Of a stretch of DNA of 64,000 nucleotides, positions 12,076-21,607 are shown piece by piece. Position 1 is the first letter of the stretch, and each line of letters begins with the position of its first letter. Position numbers and translations under genes: made by a program. The DNA lies in contig CM030706.1 of the NCBI GenBank assembly GCA_017979445.1, positions 18,276,967 to 18,340,966 on the forward strand, read 5' to 3'. Origin of the DNA: Akebia trifoliata (taxonomy: Eukaryota > Streptophyta > Magnoliopsida > Ranunculales > Lardizabalaceae). Under the pieces are notes generated by a model, which was given only the letters and a program-made list of their open reading frames with translations, was not told the origin of the DNA and did no database searches.

Positions 12076-12330
12076 TTATAACACGACCATTTTCTTTGAA
12101 AATCGATAATTTTCACTTGAATCATTGTCAACAACATCGTTATTACGTACTAGTCGATTGAACCTTGTTTCAATCCCATGCAAGTACCTTGAGCAAAACG
12201 TCAACGATTCTTCACAAAGATATCCTTCAGCAATAGAACCTTCTGGATGATTTTTATTACGCACATATGATTTTAGCCTGTGCAACTATCTTTTTATTGG
12301 ATACATCAACCTATATTGCACTTATCCGGT
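12076..12330 (-). pseudogene. TNP2-associated DUF4218-like fragment
   Basis: The 69-residue frame ending at 12076 contains LKSYVRNKNHPEGSIAEGYL and then LTFCSRYLHGIETRFN. These are hallmark motifs of the DUF4218 region downstream of TNP2 in CACTA elements. The frame is short and flanked by stops. Confidence 0.85.
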
Positions 12331-12599
12331 TAACTTAGTCTTACTAGTTAAATGAATAGGCAAGTGCACCATAATATCAAAGAAAGCCAATGGAAATATC
12401 ATCTCCATTTTACAAAGTGTTAGCACAATTTAAGATTCAAGGCTTCTTCTTACTCTCTATCCTTAGAACCTTACAATATAATTGTTTGAAGAATGTGGAC
12501 AACTCAATCAAAATCAAACACACATCCTAGGTAAGATTCCTCTTAGTACAAGTCGAATAAATTGTTGCATCAAAACATGACAATCGTGACTCTTGAGCC

Positions 12600-13128
12600 C
12601 TGATATCTTGCATTATTTGACTTAAAAATACCTTGAGAAATTAGATGAAAAATTATCTGATACTTTTACATCCTTCAAGCATTCACAAAACTTCTTTTTC
12701 TCAACTGAATACATTATGTAACATGCAAGTGGTAGTAACAACTTTTCCCCATTCGATATCGAGTGAAGTTCTTTTCTTATACCCATTAATTGCATATCAA
12801 AACGGGCCTTTAAATTGTCTTTTGTTGAACCCTCAATGTTCAATAATGTTCTGATCACATTATCACACAATTTTCAATGTGCATAACATCCAAATTATGA
12901 CGCAACAAAAGATCTTTCCGATATGGTAAAATGAAAAAAAACTCTTCTAATTCTTTGATAATTTGCAATCATCCATTTTTCTTTTCCTCCCATCCTTATC
13001 TTTATATGTCTTACCAAATATGATTTGGTTGTCGTTACGTAATTGATCGAGTACATCTTTGCCTGTCAACGATTTTGGTACAACTCCTAACTCAATTCTA
13101 CCATTAATAGATATTTTATTATGTCAAA
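12600..13128 (-). pseudogene. TNP2 transposase core fragment
   Basis: Frames on the minus strand carry LTGKDVLDQL and FGK (about 13060-13000), RHNLDVMHIEN (about 12905-12870), then CDNVIRTLLNIEG and ACYIMYS further on (12870-12622). These match the conserved block before and after the RHNLDVMHIEKN motif of TNP2 proteins. At least one frameshift lies right after MHIEN, and a stop follows KLSKN near 12957. It is non-functional. Confidence 0.85.
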
Positions 13129-13480
13129 ATTTATCAAATTCGGGTGTTGGCATTTGCAGTGTGGGTGGAATTTCGACCGATTCCCAGTCGATTTGAAAAG
13201 GGAACAATGGCTTTCCTTCTTCACAAGTCGCGACTTTCGCCTTAGCGGGCTCTCTTTCTTCTTCCTTTTGACCCCATTCGGAATCCCTTCCGAACAAGAT
13301 GTCCATGCCATCTGTAAAGGAATGTGGGGACTCAACGAATGAGTCTTCTTGAGATTGAACGGGCTCGATACTTATAGTATTTGGTTCTCCTATGCGATTT
13401 GTTGACAATGGCTCTGATAGATTATCCGGCCCTTTTTGTGATTGTGGAAAGTTGATGTTGATGTGTGGTACTTTGCCCAA
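13129..13480 (-). pseudogene. Continuation of element 4 frame after gag-protease stop
   Basis: After the TAG at 13484 the same frame stays open for about 117 codons (NLGKVPHININFPQSQ onwards) and ends in TPEFDKF followed by a stop at the CACTA junction. This is low-complexity linker of the kind between protease and RT. In Ogre-type elements gag-pro and RT are separated by stops and an intron is removed in part of the transcripts. Whether this stop is natural or a mutation cannot be told from this copy. Confidence 0.55.
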
Positions 13481-13483
13481 GTT

Positions 13484-16330
13484 CTACACATTAGGCTCGC
13501 GATTTTGTCTTCGTGCAAGTCGAAGCTCTCTCTTCTTATCATTCATGTCAAGGATGTCCTTCTTTGTAGGCCTGAACCCGAGGCCGAAGTAGGGAGTATG
13601 TTTTCGAGTACTGATAAGAGTGGCCCTCCCTTTTCCTTTAGGTCCTAAACCTTGTTTCGGACGATATCCCGCCTTCTTCATTATTCGACCGATCATCATA
13701 TTTGCTTTTAATAATTTTGCCTTTGTCTTCTCATTTTTCCTTAGGATATGGTTGACAGATGTGAAATGGAAAGCGTGATATCCCTCTTTGTCCCCAGTCA
13801 TTTCCACATCTATATAAGGTACATCTGGAGATCGATCGACAGGTATAAGATTCTCGGCAAGGACGGAGATCACCCTTTGCCCCATAATGAATTTGACCCG
13901 TTGATGTAAGGAAGAAGGAACTACTCCAACGATGTGAATCCAAGGTCTTCCTAGGAGGAGATTGAATGCTGAAGGTATGTCCAAGATCTCGAATGTCACT
14001 TCGAATGTGCATGATCCGATGGTGATAGGAAGATCCAGTTCTCCTAACGACTCAGTTTTCCTACTATCAAAAGCCCTTACGGTCCTTCGAGTTGGCCTGA
14101 GGTAAGATAAATCTGTATTTAACTTGTGCAAAGTTTGTAAAGGACAGACATTAAGAGCCGAACCATTGTCGATCAGCACACTTGCTACCATCATACCTTT
14201 GCACATTACCATAATGTGCAATGGTTCAATGTGTCCACACCCCCCGCTAATAAGTTCATCCTCGGTGAAGGTGATCGGATTGGGGGCCATGATCTGACCC
14301 ATTATCTTTTCCAACTCTTCTGACGAGGTGGTCTCAGGTACATGTGTATTACTAAGGACTTTGAGTAATGCTTCCCGATGATGCTCTGAGTTTAAAAGTA
14401 GGTCAAAGACACTGATTTGAGCTGGCATTCTGTTCAATTGCTCTACTATGTTGTACTCACTCTTTCGAATGAGTCTGAGGAAGTCAGTTGCCTCCTTGTC
14501 AGTTACTCTGCTCTTCTTCTTTTCTGGTTCCTTTTGTAATACTTGTTCCTCTTCTACAAACTTTCCTTTTCCCTTTTCTCTCCTTCTTTCTTCCTCCTCA
14601 TTCTGCTTCTTCTGTTCCTTTTTTGGTATTTTATAACATCTTCCCAATCTGGTCATATGACCGATGTCCGTTACCATAACTTCTTTCGATTTCTCAACCC
14701 CTGTAGACGTCACAATCATCATCTCATAACTCCATGGGACGGTTTGGCTTGAACGATATGGGAAGGGTTTAAGAGATATGATGGTCATGGGTTGAGGCTC
14801 TGGTTTTAAATGGAGGATAAGAGGTGGCGAGTTGGGTTTGACAGTTGGTGTAGTGGTATTTGGGGTTTGTGGATTGGTATAAGATAAGATGAGGGGTGGT
14901 CGAGAGGAGAAGTTTGAGGTTTGAGGTGTCGGTGTAGTGTCGGATATGATAAGAGGTAGTCGGGAAGAAGGGCCTGAAGTTGATATAGTGTAAGGTATAA
15001 TGAGAGGTAGCCGAGGGGAAGAGCTTGAAGTTGGTAATGTGTAAGGTATGATGAGAGGTGGTCGTGAAAGATTTGAGGTTTGTGAGTTTGAGTGAATGGT
15101 GAGATTGGCCATTCTGACTGGGAGTTGGGATGAAGACTGGTTTGTTGTGTCTTGGGGTACGACATTGATGCTTGAGGTCGCTGATTCATTCTTCAAGTTG
15201 ACTATGATCTTGGAGCCAATAGGTGTTATTAGGATTGAAGGGTCGAAGATTGGTTCATCCCTCTCTATGGCATTGACTATCGGCCCATTGTCTCCTCCGT
15301 TGTAAGTTGGTAATGGGTTTTGGTTGATGTTTTGCTGAGGTGCTTGGGCCATCGGACCATCCAAAATGATCGTTTTTCTGTCGATCAGATTTTGAACTTG
15401 GTGCTTGAGTTGCCAACATTGGTCGGTGGCATGTCCTGGTGCACCCATATGGAATTCGCAGAATTGATTAGAATTGTACCCTAGTCCCTTTACTGCCTCT
15501 GGATTTGGCTGTCTCTTAGTGAGATATTCTCCCCTGAGTAATGCTAGGAGCAGTTCTGATAGAGTCATAGGCAGGCGAGTGAAAACTTGAGGGGCCCTGT
15601 TAGGTCTGCGTTGCTCAGTTTTTTGATTCTGAGCGAATTGTGGGTTCTGACCAAATAATGGATTTTGTCCGAACAAGAATGCCTGCGGGACTGGTGCAGC
15701 TTGAGGTGGGTTAACTTTGAAGGGGACCTGAGGTGTTGGCGACCTCAGGTTCGGTGTTGAGATGAAGAAAGGACGAGTAGGTTGCACATTGTTAACTTGG
15801 GCTTCATCTTTCTTCTTGTTCAAGACTACTGGTTTCTGCTGAGTAGACCCCCATGTTGGTGCCCCTAGACTGGACAAGTCGTAGATCAGACCTGACTGAA
15901 TACCGTCCTCAACTCGATCTGCCACTTGGACCAATGACGAGAAGCTTGCAGTTGTATGACCCACTAGATGCGTATAGAATGAGTGGCCCAAAGTTGAGAT
16001 GAATATGGTGTTCATCTCTTGTTCAGTCATCGGTGGTTTTACTTTGGAGGCCGATTCCCGCCACCTTTGCGCATACTCTTTCACGCTTTCTTTTGGCTTC
16101 CATGTCATTTTTGCAATGTCATTTCGGTCTAATCCCATATCTGTGTTGAACCTATATTCTTTTGAAAATATTGTAGCCAGATCCTGCCAGCTCTTAATCT
16201 GTGAATGATTTAACTGAGAGAACCATGAGAGGGTCGCCCCTGTTAAACTCCTTTGAAAGAGCTGAACCAACAACCTGTCATTGTCACCAAATTGGCACAT
16301 AGACCCACAATAGAGCTTTAAGTGGGACAA
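13484..16330 (-). CDS. Gag-protease polyprotein of element 4 (long open frame, 948 aa)
   Basis: The frame begins inside gag (SHLKLYCGSMCQFGDND, residues 2-18) and shows the retrotransposon gag domain (LFQRSLTGATLSWFSQL, about residues 24-40, to about residue 150). A Pro/Gln-rich stretch follows, then a single CEFHMGAPGHATDQC zinc-knuckle-like motif (about residue 290), a long Ser/Thr/Pro-rich spacer, a Lys/Glu-rich coiled-coil-like segment and an aspartic protease with VLIDNGSALNVCP. Near the C-terminus GLGPKGKG resembles a G-patch, as in other Tat/Ogre polyproteins. Gag would form the particle and protease would cut the polyprotein. The true start is upstream at 16790, separated by a frameshift and stops. 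It is the longest frame in the window and has no internal stop, unlike neighbouring elements. Confidence 0.85.
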   Translation of the reverse strand: MSHLKLYCGSMCQFGDNDRLLVQLFQRSLTGATLSWFSQLNHSQIKSWQDLATIFSKEYRFNTDMGLDRNDIAKMTWKPKESVKEYAQRWRESASKVKPPMTEQEMNTIFISTLGHSFYTHLVGHTTASFSSLVQVADRVEDGIQSGLIYDLSSLGAPTWGSTQQKPVVLNKKKDEAQVNNVQPTRPFFISTPNLRSPTPQVPFKVNPPQAAPVPQAFLFGQNPLFGQNPQFAQNQKTEQRRPNRAPQVFTRLPMTLSELLLALLRGEYLTKRQPNPEAVKGLGYNSNQFCEFHMGAPGHATDQCWQLKHQVQNLIDRKTIILDGPMAQAPQQNINQNPLPTYNGGDNGPIVNAIERDEPIFDPSILITPIGSKIIVNLKNESATSSINVVPQDTTNQSSSQLPVRMANLTIHSNSQTSNLSRPPLIIPYTLPTSSSSPRLPLIIPYTISTSGPSSRLPLIISDTTPTPQTSNFSSRPPLILSYTNPQTPNTTTPTVKPNSPPLILHLKPEPQPMTIISLKPFPYRSSQTVPWSYEMMIVTSTGVEKSKEVMVTDIGHMTRLGRCYKIPKKEQKKQNEEEERRREKGKGKFVEEEQVLQKEPEKKKSRVTDKEATDFLRLIRKSEYNIVEQLNRMPAQISVFDLLLNSEHHREALLKVLSNTHVPETTSSEELEKIMGQIMAPNPITFTEDELISGGCGHIEPLHIMVMCKGMMVASVLIDNGSALNVCPLQTLHKLNTDLSYLRPTRRTVRAFDSRKTESLGELDLPITIGSCTFEVTFEILDIPSAFNLLLGRPWIHIVGVVPSSLHQRVKFIMGQRVISVLAENLIPVDRSPDVPYIDVEMTGDKEGYHAFHFTSVNHILRKNEKTKAKLLKANMMIGRIMKKAGYRPKQGLGPKGKGRATLISTRKHTPYFGLGFRPTKKDILDMNDKKRELRLARRQNREPNV

Positions 16331-16790
16331 TCATTTTATTTTTCGAAGTCGGGACACTTGAACTTTGGCGGTAATGATGCATTAGGGTAGAGGCAAAGAT
16401 CTTTGAACCTCATTCCGCTTGCAGAGTCCTTGCCTTTCATCTTTCTAATCTCTTCCTCGACTGCCTCGAGCTTGTTGGCAAGTTTCTCTTCTGTGGTACT
16501 CCTTACTTCAGCCGTCCTGAATTCACATTCTTCCTCTTAAATGACCCCAGGTCGTTGTGGATTACAATGGATGTGAATTGGGGGCCCCTGATTGGCAGGA
16601 GCCATGGGCGGTAGGCTATTCTGCACTGGTGGTGGTTGTTCTGTACAGCTTGAATGATGCTTGGATTTGCCATTAGCAGATCTAGAATCTTGTCATGTTT
16701 TTCTAATGCCTTCACCACTATATCTAGCTTTGAAGTGAGATCTGTTATTACTTATGTCACTGTCTGCTGAGGTTGCTCTGAAGTGCTCAT
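16331..16790 (-). pseudogene. Broken N-terminus of element 4 gag
   Basis: An ATG at 16790 begins MSTSEQPQQTVT, followed by a stop (16752-16754) and, in the same frame, VVKALEKHDKILDLLMANPS (16718 downwards). A further frame carries RFKDLCLYPNA and PPKFKCPDFEK shortly before the long frame resumes at 16330. These are typical N-terminal features of Tat-lineage gag. One stop and at least one frameshift separate them from the main open frame. Confidence 0.7.
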
Positions 16791-16997
16791 GATTGGTTGC
16801 GAGCCTAGAAAATATGGAAGATTGTCAGGTGGTAAATACATTTTTCTAGGTCGTTTGGCCACCTGTGGATAAAAGGTTAGACGTTAATATATCATTTACA
16901 TAATGAAGATGCATGATGATTTATTAGGTCAAATTAGATTAATTGGTAAAATTGTATTAAGAAAATCTTGAATTTGGTTGAGGTTGGATTTTTTGTC

Positions 16998-17640
16998 AGC
17001 ACGAAGCTGGAGGTTTATTGGCACGAAGTCGAAGGTTCATCAACACGGAGCTAGAGATTTATCGGCACGGAACAAGAGGTTCATCAGCACGGAACCGGAG
17101 GTTTATCGGCACGGAGTTAGGAGGTTCATCAGCACGGAGCCGGAGGTTTATCGGCACGGAGCAGGAGGTTCATCAGTACGGAGTCGGAGGTTTGTCAGCA
17201 CGGAGCTGGAGGTTTACCGGCACGGAGCCGGAGGTTCATCAGCACGGAGCTGGAGGTTTATCGGTACGGAGCCGAAGGTTCATCAGCACGGAGCTGGAAG
17301 TTTATCGGCACGTAGCCGAAGGTTCATCAGCACGGAGCCAGAAATTTGTCGGCACGTAGGCGAAGGTTCATCAGCACGGAGCCGGAGGTTTGTCAGCACG
17401 GAGCTGGAGGTTTATTCGCACAGAGCCGAAGGTTCATCAACACGGAACCAAAGGTTTATCGGCATGGAGCAGAAGGTTCATTAGCACGGAACCGAAGGTT
17501 TGTTAGCACGGAGCTGGAGGTTTATCGACACGGAGCCGAAGGTTCATCAGTACGGAGCCGGAGATTTATCGGCACGGAGCCGAAGGTTCATCAGCACGGA
17601 GTTGGAGGTTTGTTAACACGGAGTTGGAGGTTTATCAGTT
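16998..17640 (-). repeat. 22-bp tandem array in leader of element 4, about 29 units
   Basis: On the plus strand the units alternate between ggttcatcagcacggagc and ggtttatcggcacggagc, each completed by four more bases, so parts of the array have a 44-bp higher-order period. Because 22 is not divisible by three, all plus frames show the same 22-residue cycle; the open frames at 16978-17642 are artefacts. Confidence 0.9.
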
Positions 17641-18038
17641 AGAAAAAAATATTTTGTAAAAACGGATTATTGTAAAAAGATTGATTCGAAAAACTATTTT
17701 GTTAGCCTCTCAATTCAATTCTCTGAAATCAAGATCGGCCAGTCAAATCTCTAAGGAAAAGGTGGCGCACAATGACACTCTTAAATCACCTTATTTCCTT
17801 AAATAGACGTAGTCTATCCCCCTCGTATCAACAGGGTAAGATCGTTCTTAAACACTGACTTTGATCAAGAATTGCAATTGGTGCTTTAAAATTTCTTTAT
17901 TGTTTTTTTTTTTTTCAAATCTAGTTTGTTGGAAAATGATTGGATTTATTTGAATTGATCGACCAATTGTTGATCTTGATGGTTCACACATAGATTATGG
18001 ACATGTTTGAGATTAAAGGATAGATATTGTTCGGGTTG

Positions 18039-18554
18039 GGTACGGGTTGTGGATCCGACTCGAAATGGATATGGGTCGTGAACCCATCTGAAAGTGGATA
18101 TGGGTCGTGGACCCATTTGAAGCGGATATGGGTCGTAGACCCATTTAGAAGTGGGTATGGGTCGTGGACCCATTTGAAGCGGATATGGGTTGTGGACCCA
18201 TTTGAAAGTGGGTATGGGTCGTAGACCCATTTGAAAGTGGGTATGGGTCGTGGACTCACTTGGAAATGGATATGGGTCGTGGACCCATTTGAAGCGGATA
18301 TGGGTCATAGACCCATTTTGAAATGGATATGGGTCGTGGACTCATTTGGAAATGGATATGGGTCGTAGACCCAATTGGAAGTGGGTATGGGTCATGGACC
18401 CATTTGAAAGTAGATATGGGTCGTGGACCCATTTTGAAGTGGGTATGGGTCGTGGACCCATTTGAAAATAGATATGAGTCGTGAACCCATTTTGATGTGG
18501 ATACGGGTCACGGACCCGATTCGGAATGGTTATGAGTCGTGAACCCGATTGAAG
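18039..18554 (-). repeat. 28-29-bp hairpin array in leader of element 4, 18 units
   Basis: Each unit holds the short palindrome ATGGGTC-GTG-GACCCAT and a spacer such as ttgaaagtg. The arms pair over 6-7 bases with a 3-base loop. In unit 17 (about 18500-18525) both arms change together to CGGGTC and GACCCG, which keeps the pairing. Other units have loop changes or single arm mismatches. Apparent proteins at 17946-18308 are artefacts of the period. Confidence 0.9.
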
Positions 18555-18820
18555 TTAATCCTCGATGATAGATGATGGTAAGGTTGATAGTACGCCACAT
18601 TGGGTCGGGATCAATTTTCGATAGGTAAAGTATAGGCTAGCTCCGTTTGAATCAAACACAAAGTAGCGAGTGGTAGGCCCTAAGTTTAACGATAGAAATG
18701 ATGTATTTAATCATTTTTAAGCCTTAAAACTCAAAAGAAAAATAAAGTCCAAGAGAAAAGTTATCAGGACTATGTAAGGGACGAAATGACCAAAAACAAA
18801 TTTTTTTTTTTTTTTTTTAG

Positions 18821-18884
18821 GGTCCGTTTTTAATGAACGGACCGAAGAGCTTTTGTACTGGTCCGCTCTTTAAAAACGGACCAG
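18821..18884 (-). other. Two strong hairpins in leader of element 4
   Basis: The first hairpin has arms GGTCCGTT (18821-18828) and AACGGACC (18836-18843). The second has arms CTGGTCCG (18858-18865) and CGGACCAG (18877-18884). GGTCCGTTTTTAA in the first can also pair with TTTAAAAACGGACC in the second, so two alternative folds are possible. A run of 20 T lies just upstream on the plus strand. Confidence 0.75.
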
Positions 18885-19635
18885 AACCTTAATTTTAGCA
18901 AAAAAAAATTTGTTTTTTTGAGATTTTGAGGCACATAACCTCTGTTTTTTGGCTTATGTAAAAAATTTTTTTTTTTTTTTTTATGATGCAAAGCATAAAA
19001 AAATGTATAGATTTCCCCCTTTACCTAGGGGGACATGTAAGGAAACAAAGGAGAAAAAAAAATAAAAAAAAAACCTAAAATCTATACAACTTTACCTTCA
19101 AGGGCTAAAAAAAACAAAAAGAAGATTACATGATACCCAAGGGTTGATACATCTTGACATTTGTGTCCTATACCTCTAATCGTATTTTGATGCATGCAGC
19201 TATAGGTGGTTTGAGGTTACCCAATCTTCAAACCTCCATGCACATTGAAATGTACACTTCTTAGGTTGGTGATTGAGTTGGATGTTCTCCTCCCCGCCTT
19301 CCCAAATGAACGATCTAGGGAGCTTGAGAGTACCGGCATCCGGGGTTAGATTTTAAAATAGGAGAAGGTGGTTTGTGCAATGAGCTATGAATCGAATGTG
19401 CATAAGTGCATTACAAATATGTATCAACCCTTACAACTTTGAATCAAAACAAGTAAAGAAATAAATATTACATGTACTCCCACAAAGAAAAGAAAATCAT
19501 AAACACAACAAAATGAATCAACCACCAAATATGTTAGTAACAAAATAAAACTAAGGAATAAAGTTGAATAATTTTTTGAAAGAAAAATAAAAGAAAAGAA
19601 AATGGCCAAGTCAAATCGGTTTGAACCCACTAGTT
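18885..19635 (-). other. Proximal leader of element 4, no gene seen
   Basis: The segment is A/T-rich with homopolymer runs (18967-18982 and 19055-19075). I find no coding region; it connects the primer site to the arrays. Confidence 0.5.
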
Positions 19636-19653
19636 TCTCCAGTGGAGTCGTCA
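19636..19653 (-). other. Primer-binding site of element 4, tRNA-Arg type
   Basis: The minus strand reads TGACGACTCCACTGGAGA three bases inside the LTR. It matches the complement of the plant tRNA-Arg 3' end except for two G-to-A changes, similar to the decay of the element 1 site. Confidence 0.8.
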
Positions 19654-19656
19654 AGT

Positions 19657-21602
19657 TGTAGACATGAAATGTTCGCTATGAACCTCAATGCTACATTGTT
19701 TGGAGTCGCCACCATTCTTTTTTGGAAATGGGTGTGAATGGGCACCCGAATCAATTTTTTAAAAATCATTTTTTTCATGGCATTGTAGTGACTCTCATAT
19801 GTTGGAAAGGGCAAGGTCTACCTAAGATCTAGGTAAGGAGGTCCGGTAAGGTGTTAGGCACCTCATCCTCTCCACCAAAGGTGGTTACCTTGCTTGGCCA
19901 TTTTATTTTGTAAAAATCTTAAGAAAAGAAATACTAAAATGTATGAAAATGCATGATAAAGGTGGTGTGTGCATTGAGTGAAATGCCCCCTTAACAAAGG
20001 GTTTTGATTTTCAACATGACATTAGGGGCATTCTATGGAAAAGAATGACCCATGTAGTCACATTAAATTTATGAATATGAATGTAGGTTTGAGCTTTTAG
20101 AGAGACTCCATGATGGAGTTCCCTTGAGGCCACAACCATAATGCATGTATGCATGGCTAGAAACTTAGTGTTTCACCCCATCAAGAGGGTGACACATTTC
20201 TTCATCATTGCCATGCATAAGTGAGTGTGTGCATTGTGTACAATATGATGCATGATTGAGGTGAAAAGGACTTCAACCCCCATCCTTTCGATCGAACCTT
20301 AGTCCAATCTACCGGGGATGGGAGAGGGTATGCATTACATCCTAAGGCTTTCTAATAAGAAAATAAAGTAGAGGGTTAGAAGAAGAAGATGCAAGCTTTG
20401 AAGTAAATAAACTACATGTTAAACCCCACCTTGTCCCTTGATGAACTTGGACCTTGAAAAGTAAACTTGAGAGTTGAGTGAGATGGTTGAAGGTTGGGTT
20501 GAAGCTTAGAAGATGAGAGAATGAGTAGGAATTTTTGTAGAGTTTTAGGTTGAGAGATGGGGGCTTGAGAGCATGAATTGTTCTTAGAAAATGAGGGTAT
20601 TTATAGAGTTTTTGGAGAACTTTTGGGGATAAAGTGGTCCAACCCTAAAAATAAAAAAAATGGACATAAGATTTATGTTATTTCTTTTTGGATTTTTCAT
20701 TTGTATGAGGGTAAAGATGACAGTTGTGAAGAAACCCTAAAAGCATTATTTGATCTTTTGTTTTTTGGTAAATAGAGTTGAGAGAATAAGAGTACTTTTG
20801 GGAGGATGAATAGAGGAGTGACATGTGTAAAGGTGGAGTGGTAGGTAAAAAGTAGATCTTGGTTCATTTGTAAATAACTCATAAAGCAAAGGTGGAAGTG
20901 CATTTTTGAAATAGACCAATGGGAGAACAAAAGTACTTTTGAGATGGTGAATAGGAAAATGACATGTGTCATTGTGAAGTGATAGGTGAAAAGTGGACCT
21001 TGGTTCATTTATAAATAACATATAAAGCAAGGGGTGAAAGTATAATTTTGAAATGGACTAATGGGAGAACTCCATGTATGTACTTGAAAATTCCCACCTT
21101 TTGAGGGTATGATTGGAAATTCTCTCAACTCTATGAATTATTACTAAAGACCCAAGAACCTTTTTGGTTTGACCAACCTTTTTGGGAAAGGCATTCTTGA
21201 ATTTTCACAAGGAAGAGTTGACTCTCCAATTAGATGATGCATTGGGTATTGAGAGCTTATGAGAGATCAACATATGTTACCTTTTGAGGGGGTGTGAAAG
21301 AATGGGCTGGTAATGGACTTGGGTTATGGACTATGAACTTTAAGGGTGGGCTAAAAGAATGGACTTGAATTGGGTTTGGATATGGACTTGGGATAAGGTA
21401 TGAGTGATAGATATGGATTTAAAGTGGATTAGGGACAAGGTATGGGCATGCAATGATATGGGATGCAATAAGTATGCATGTATGCATGAATAATGATGCT
21501 AAGTGGCAATGCGGGTCCGTTGAGAAGCTTAAGTCTAACTCGGAATCAATTCAAGGAAATTTGGATTTTCCTAATGGGTTCGTGCAAATTGAGGTGTCTA
21601 CA
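19657..21602 (-). repeat. 5' LTR of element 4
   Basis: The sense strand (minus) runs TGTAGACACC to CATGTCTACA, giving 8-bp perfect inverted ends TGTAGACA/TGTCTACA. It is 1946 bp long. A TATA box (TATAAATACCC on the minus strand) is at 20598-20605. A segment of about 141 bp is repeated in tandem at about 20782-21064 (cores gagaataagagtactttt and gagaacaaaagtactttt). Base 21603 starts LINE sequence; the candidate 5-bp target copy is 21603-21607 (aaaat). Confidence 0.9.
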
Positions 21603-21607
21603 AAAAT

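Larger units (their letters stand above)
10762..13128 (-). pseudogene. CACTA/En-Spm TNP2-type transposase remnant
   Basis: On the minus strand the order is TNP2 core (about 13128-12620), DUF4218-type region (about 12330-12076) and DUF4216-type region (11639-11346), followed by an acidic tail near 11090-11020. This is the usual order in plant CACTA transposases. TNP2 is the catalytic transposase that binds and cuts element ends. Reading frames are broken by many stops and frameshifts. The N-terminal part is absent because the sequence joins the gag-protease of element 4 at about 13128. No CACTA terminal motif or subterminal repeats were seen. The 5' LTR of element 1 abuts at 10761, so that element probably inserted into this remnant. 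Confidence 0.85.
13129..21602 (-). mobile_element. Element 4: 3'-truncated Tat/Ogre-like retroelement with gag-protease
   Basis: Read on the minus strand, the element has a 5' LTR (21602-19657), a tRNA-Arg-type primer site (19653-19636), a leader of nearly 2.9 kb with two tandem arrays and hairpins, gag and protease (16790-13484) and a short pre-RT part (13480-13129). RT, RNase H, integrase, polypurine tract and 3' LTR are missing. Its LTR shares the first ten bases (TGTAGACACC) and the primer type with elements 1-3 but is otherwise quite different. The LTR lies in a LINE ORF2, whose remainder follows directly at 21608. The other flank is a CACTA remnant, so the missing half was lost in a rearrangement, not by simple solo-LTR formation. 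Confidence 0.85.

Noticed and set aside
10762..13128. CACTA element inserted into element 4
   Set aside because: No CACTA terminus or target duplication at 13128, and TNP2 itself lacks its N-terminus there.
16978..17642. Repetitive proteins of 98-168 residues on the plus strand
   Set aside because: The 22-bp array gives the same peptide cycle in every frame, and the strand is opposite to the element.
17946..18308. Repetitive THIRFKWVHDPYP-type proteins
   Set aside because: Artefact of the 28-29-bp hairpin array.
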